From Periconia sp. R9002 (taxonomy: Eukaryota; Ascomycota; Dothideomycetes; Pleosporales; Periconiaceae): a DNA stretch of 64,000 nucleotides. The stretch covers positions 1 through 64,000 of the forward strand of contig JAMAHW010000009.1 in NCBI GenBank assembly GCA_023627715.1, read 5' to 3'. The position numbers and the translations under genes were made by a program. A model generated the notes under the pieces. It saw only the letters and a program-made list of their open reading frames with translations, searched no databases and was not told where the DNA came from. Positions 59,233 to 64,000 of this stretch are shown one piece after another (the first letter of the stretch is position 1; every line of letters begins with the position of its first letter).

Positions 59233-60550
59233 TTTGATCGGTGTGTGGCGGACACCACGTGGATCGTTGTTTGGTTAAGGAGAAAACAGCTTCTGTAAAT
59301 TTCCGTCCAAGAAAGAAAAGAGAAAAGAGATGGAGAAATAAATGGAAGACGGGAAATAATGAAAAGAAGAGAAGAGAAAAAAAAGGGGAAGCGGGAACCG
59401 GCCCAAATCCACACCTATCAACAAGAAGCGAGCAGAAACTGAATAAAATAGAGAAAGAATCCACAACCACGAGAATGAATGGGGGGATTGTCACAATTAA
59501 ACTGGAAGGCCCATGTTTTTGATCGTTACTGTACCGCGATGACCTAAACGCTGGAGAGCAGACTCATCGCTTCCCTAGATGTCACAGAAAACGCATCTTA
59601 AAACTTGAGATCCATGTCGGAATTGCTTGGTTTGGCCTGTAATTATGAGCTTCTGGGCCAAGTCGGACGGTTGGCGTGGGACGTCTACTTGGCGGGCGTC
59701 GTCGGTCAGTGAAGTGACGCTATGCACTAGGGATATCAAAGTGTCGATCAACTTGAACCATGTACTTATACGAGAGATTATCTTGGTATGGCTGTATGGC
59801 ATTTATTATAGGTTTCATTGTTCTACAGTGCTCGGGTTGTAGGTCTTAGGAATCTACCATATCTTTCTTCTATCATGAAAACACAATCTTATGCTTTTAC
59901 TCATCGTATTATGTCGTTATATGATATTACACTTCACTTTAATAACTGCTTCTAAAACAGGTAATTCCACCAGCCAATTTTCGACATGTCTTAGTGAACC
60001 AGACGCCCAAAAGTCGCAGTAGGTAGGTCGTCGCCACACCCCTGCCGAGATGTGTCACTGCAAAATCCAAGAGAATGGCGTCTGTACCTGTGCAAAAAAG
60101 AACATATTATAATTCGTAGACGCGATGCCTTGCCGCTCGCCAAGGCTTGTCACTTACTTCGGACGTCGGAAGAAAATGCCAGCCTCTCCAGCCTTGCAAT
60201 GCCAAGCTATAGAACCCCGATTTATCCGTGTTGGCAGCTGACATCGCTGCCCCAAGATTTGTCTTGCATCTCAATTCAGTTTTAACAGAGTATTCCATCC
60301 ATCGTTATTGCTTTTTTCTCAGTTCATATCTACTATAGTAAGAATCTCTTGGACACATGATCAATAAGGCGTCGCCGGTTTCACATGTCCGTATGGAGAG
60401 ATGAAGCCTAAATTCATTAGACACGGGCACGCAGGCCGTTGTTTTCTCATAAAAAATATCTACATCAACCCACAGTATCTATTACAAGGTTGATCAAACC
60501 ACAACTTTCGCAAGAAGAAACTTCACAAAACAGCGGAATAAAATTGCGTC
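59233..60550. other. Intergenic, GA-rich leader and A/T-rich spacer
   Basis: About 1.3 kb. A purine-rich tract (59305-59400 on plus, CT-rich on the antiporter strand) fits the 5' UTR of the antiporter. The rest has no supported gene. Confidence 0.5.
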
Positions 60551-63429
60551 CTACTGTACACCCGACAGATTACTCCACCCCAATGTCCCCAAGGCTTCGA
60601 GCCCTGACGGCGGCGCATTCGCATCTCCGCCACTTTCCCACTCAAAGAAATTTTGCAACGAATGCAAGTCAAAAATAGGAGGCTCAAGGTTCGGCATCTC
60701 GGGGTAATAAACAGGGGGAAGAGCGGTCTCGCTGTCTGTGCCAGCGTCGGATAGCAACGGAGGTGGCACAGGAAGTTGAGGCTGCTGTTCGATGGGGAAG
60801 CGGGCTTCGGAAGTGTCCATGTAAGCGGTATAGGGAACGGCGGGGGCAGAAGGAGGTTGTATAGAAGAGCTGAGGGAGTGGAGGGCTGGTGTAGTGATGG
60901 GAATGCTGAGAAGAGGCTCGATGGATTGTTGTATAGGTTGCTTGCTGTGAAATTTGATTAGATCACGTGCATGTTCGATAGACGCATGGGAGTGGAATTC
61001 TTACCTAGGAGTCTGAGATTCTTCTGCATTGGGGTCGGAAGGGTCTTGCGGAGCTATGTAGGCTGTTGCTTGTCCGCGAGCAACGCTTTCTCGCACTTTG
61101 TTAAGCCAGTCTTCTGTCGTGACATACTATTGGCTGTTAGCTTTCATCCACCAAACAAAGTACGCGACGTCGTGTTTTTGGTCTTACCAGAGGCTCGGCA
61201 ATAGGGTACATTAGTGACATTTCTCGCAACGCCTGGTTGTTGTGCTGTACCAGCTCGATGGTTTGATCAAAAATCACCATGGATTCCTGTTTCGTGGGGT
61301 CGACGATGCGCGCAATATAATAAAGCATAATGCGACTGCTGTTGTATACTAGCGAGGGCACAATTGCATCAGCAAGATACTTGACGCCGTGCCGTAGCAT
61401 GGTAGACACCAAAACCGAAATTTGCTGTGCATTCTCATAACACACGGTCTGCATGTGCGCCATGAGCGGGAATTGCTCGGGCGGGAAAACGAACGGCGAG
61501 CGAATCTTGAATAGGTCAGGAAGCGCTACTCGATGAAGATCGCACAACACATGATGGTACATGCAATGAACGAGAAAGAGCGCGCCCAGCTGTGATGACG
61601 CACGTCGTATATAGATGTTATCCGGGGAGAAATCCATCCAGGGTGGATGACTGTTTTTCCAGAGCTTGATCTCCTCAAACAACATGGAAAATTCTCCGCC
61701 GGGTACCCAAGGCGGCTCTACCTTGTCCAGATGTTTGATGTACCTTAGAACCCTCTGCCATATATGGATGATGCGTACGTAATACGCAGACATGCCCATA
61801 TTTTCCATTGGTCTTTCTGGAATGTCTTCTGGTGAAATGAAATCGAGAACTTTGCCCGGCTGGAGACATTCAGTAACGTTAGGGATCTGCAACAGGAACT
61901 GGCGTTCATTGCACGGCAATTGAAGCTTGATGTCTCGTTCGTTCAGAATAGTCAAACGATCTACCCCGCTTCCTGCCCAAACATCAACTACGTAACAGGC
62001 CCACATCAATCGTCTCCGTGACTCCCTCAACGACACCTCGTTCGAAACTCCCGTGTGTTCTTTGCATAGAATATCCGTGAAGGGCTCTTTGTTGAGCTGG
62101 AGACCGTGTGCCATACGAACAATGAGACCAGTGAGCAGGAACGAACCAGCGTAATTGCCGGTCCGAGCTTCATAGTCGTGGAGGAGAACAAGAGCTTTTA
62201 ACTTCACAAGCGAAATGGTGCTGTAATCGGTGAAAAACAATCTTTCGGCAATTTTGGCCCATTGGCTTCCAGCGTTCTGGATCAGGTCGCAAGGAAGAGG
62301 GGACGTGGTTTCGCTATAGTCAAGAGCATAGAATCGTGCACCCAACGCACACATGATGTAGAGGAGAGCTCGGTCTGCGTTGTCAGTAAGCAGGCCCTCA
62401 TCCATCTGGCGCATAAAAGTCGGCCTGTGTACGAATGCAAAAACCTGAAAACATAATATTTATTAACATGATCACGCTTTCATGCTGCGCATCAACAAGA
62501 TATGGGCTGGCAGAGCTCAAAGAAATTGGTATAACGTACCCTCACAGGGTGCACATTGTCAAAGTAGGCTTCAAGTAAGCTCCGAAGCTTCGCCCCATCT
62601 GGAAGCTCAGGTGCAAGCAACCTTCTAGAGTATTAGCATTCGTTTTGTGATTGGACTGATTGACGCTACCATGAAAGATACGGTGGGCAGTTCCCCAACT
62701 GCGGCGCCGGTAACGTAGAGCCTTCCCCTTCCTGATTAACGGAACGCAAAGAACGAATGGAGCGAATAGATGGTGATTCAGAGGAAGCATCGCCATCCCG
62801 AAAGTTCTGTGGCGGTGGGATACTTCGCACCCATGCTGGCTCTACCGCTGCGTCGGAATCATAGGTGCAAGCCATCGACCTTTGAGCGCATCGAGAGCAA
62901 GCGGGTCTCTCTCCAGAGCATCTAATTTTGCTTTGGCGACAAGGGACACATACTCGAAACGTCCGTTTTCGTTTAATGCCCGTTATTGAGCGAGGGGTAT
63001 CGGGCTGTTCTATACTCAAGACCCCATTTTGCGGTTGCTGGACGCAGTTCAACTGCAGTCTTTCGCAATTCAGGCAGCCATTCGGCCGTTCGTCGCACTT
63101 GACCTATCGTCTGTCAGCTGTATGCAGACGGATCAACTTCAGCTGAAGAGGTGAAATTGGTGAAAATCAGTCGCTTGGTGAAGTACGACGCAGAAACGTC
63201 TCCACATGAATTGTATACGTTCGCGCTCTATTGACCTACACAAAAATCTACCGGAACGTGCTCACCTTCCTCGCGCGACAAGTGGAACAGGCTGGATAAC
63301 AATTTAGCTCACTTGCTCGGCTCGTCGCTCATCGATCTGAAGTAGCCTACCGTTTACAGGTCGTCTCCGGGAGCGTCCATGGCCGTGTACCGTGTTTTCC
63401 GAAGGGGCAAAACTGCCTCTAGTGTCCAT
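60551..63429 (-). CDS. Transcription factor with two tandem Zn2Cys6 clusters
   Basis: 797 aa from seven exons (63351-63429, 63266-63291, 62670-63103, 62540-62621, 61188-62444, 61005-61126, 60551-60944), all joining in frame. The first zinc cluster is split by an intron after ACSTCRARK and continues VKCDERPNGCLNC...C. About 30 residues later there is a second complete cluster, CVPCRQSKIRCSGERPAC with SRC and C. Both have the C-x2-C-x6-C-x6-C-x2-C-x6-C spacing. Next comes the fungal-specific regulatory domain (ALLYIMCALGARFYALDYSE, LKALVLLHDYEARTGNYAGSFLLTGLIVRMAHGLQLN, ESRRRLMWACYVVDVW) and a Pro/Ser/Gln-rich C-terminus. The start at 63429 (MDTRGSFAPSENTVHGHGRS) is the first in-frame ATG; a start within the second cluster's exon would lose the first cluster. 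It is nuclear, with unknown targets. Confidence 0.88.
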
Positions 63430-63952
63430 ACAGATGACGGAGGCATGTATGGTGGGAGATCGTGAATGTTTGAGGGTGAATGCACACAGGATTTCAGGTG
63501 GAGTTCTTCGGCTTATCGCGTATGGGACTGGAGACGCTAGGCTTATCTCGGTTTGATAATCCTGGATGACCAACTTCAACGTCGGTGTGATCTTGGCACT
63601 TAGTGCTGTCGCCGATGGATTTCAAAAACACCAAAAGTGTTGCTGTCTTTGCGAACGAATGTTTAAAAATCAGGATTTACAATACTGATTTCACAGCTGA
63701 CTCAAATATTGCCCCTTTCTTTTGAGTGCGCTTCACTGTGTCAACAAAGATCAAAGTCTTGAATAGAATTAGTGTCAAGAAAATCAGGGTCTTGCATGAA
63801 AAGTGTTAATCAATCATCGCAGAGTATTGTAGCAGGGTCTTGCATAGGTACTACATAGTTAAGTAGTATATTGTGAGCGTGAGGAGAAAACCGGCATCAA
63901 CCTTGGAATGTTGCTCTTTTTTTGTTCAGTACACAACTTCGACAATTTAAAC
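63430..63952. other. Intergenic, divergent promoter
   Basis: About 520 bp between the tandem-cluster regulator (minus strand) and the partial gene at the right edge (plus strand). Nothing else is seen. Confidence 0.5.
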
Positions 63953-64000
63953 ATGCCCCAGAGGAAGCTTCACATCGTAACCGCGCCAGATTTTCATAAT
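63953..64000 (+). CDS. Possible 5' end of a gene cut by the window edge
   Basis: ATG in a good fungal context (TTTAAACATGCC) opens a frame that stays open for 16 codons to the end of the window (MPQRKLHIVTAPDFHN). Too short to identify. The same orientation and the empty sequence upstream make a real start plausible. Confidence 0.35.
   Translation, partial: MPQRKLHIVTAPDFHN

Overview
The window is nuclear DNA of a filamentous ascomycete (Pezizomycotina). The support is short GT-AG introns of about 43-160 bp splitting most genes, Zn2Cys6 transcription factors, a fungal Agd3-type carbohydrate esterase, a vacuolar subtilase, a fungal NHA-type antiporter, and a tRNA-Asn with a 13-nt intron next to the anticodon. 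Class-level placement (Dothideomycetes or Leotiomycetes) is a guess. All functional calls come from reading translated sequence and motifs; no database search was run.

Layout. 0-11 kb: a short-chain dehydrogenase, a secreted Agd3-like polysaccharide deacetylase, a bacterial-looking FMN-dependent monooxygenase of the NtaA/DszA type, and an intronless catalase-peroxidase. 11.5-39 kb: an accessory region with ten copies of one BTB/POZ gene family (called A to J here), all on the minus strand. It is interrupted by a protein kinase, an MFS sugar transporter, an aminoglycoside-phosphotransferase-like gene and two unknown genes. 39-64 kb: a conserved-looking block with a Zn2Cys6 regulator, a vacuolar subtilisin (PrbA/Alp2 type), a giant BEACH-WD40 protein, a tRNA-Asn, a Na+/H+ antiporter, a regulator with two tandem Zn2Cys6 clusters, and the first codons of one more gene at the right edge.

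The most unusual content is the BTB array. The copies share intron positions and a BTB core. Copies D to J (the D-J group; F only as a relic) carry a Cys/His-rich insert between the BTB fold and the C-terminal helices, which looks like a metal-binding module. One copy (C) has an in-frame stop plus a frameshift, one (G) has a single frameshift beside a 45-bp repeat open in all three frames, one (F) is a relic, one uses a GC-AG intron, and two have lost introns. Duplicated 3' flanks, shared CACGTG sites and a 296-bp foldback element lie between copies. This is the signature of a young, birth-and-death gene family. The non-BTB genes look like independent functions (oxidative stress, cell-surface polysaccharide modification, ion homeostasis, vacuolar proteolysis, membrane traffic); I see no biosynthetic cluster.
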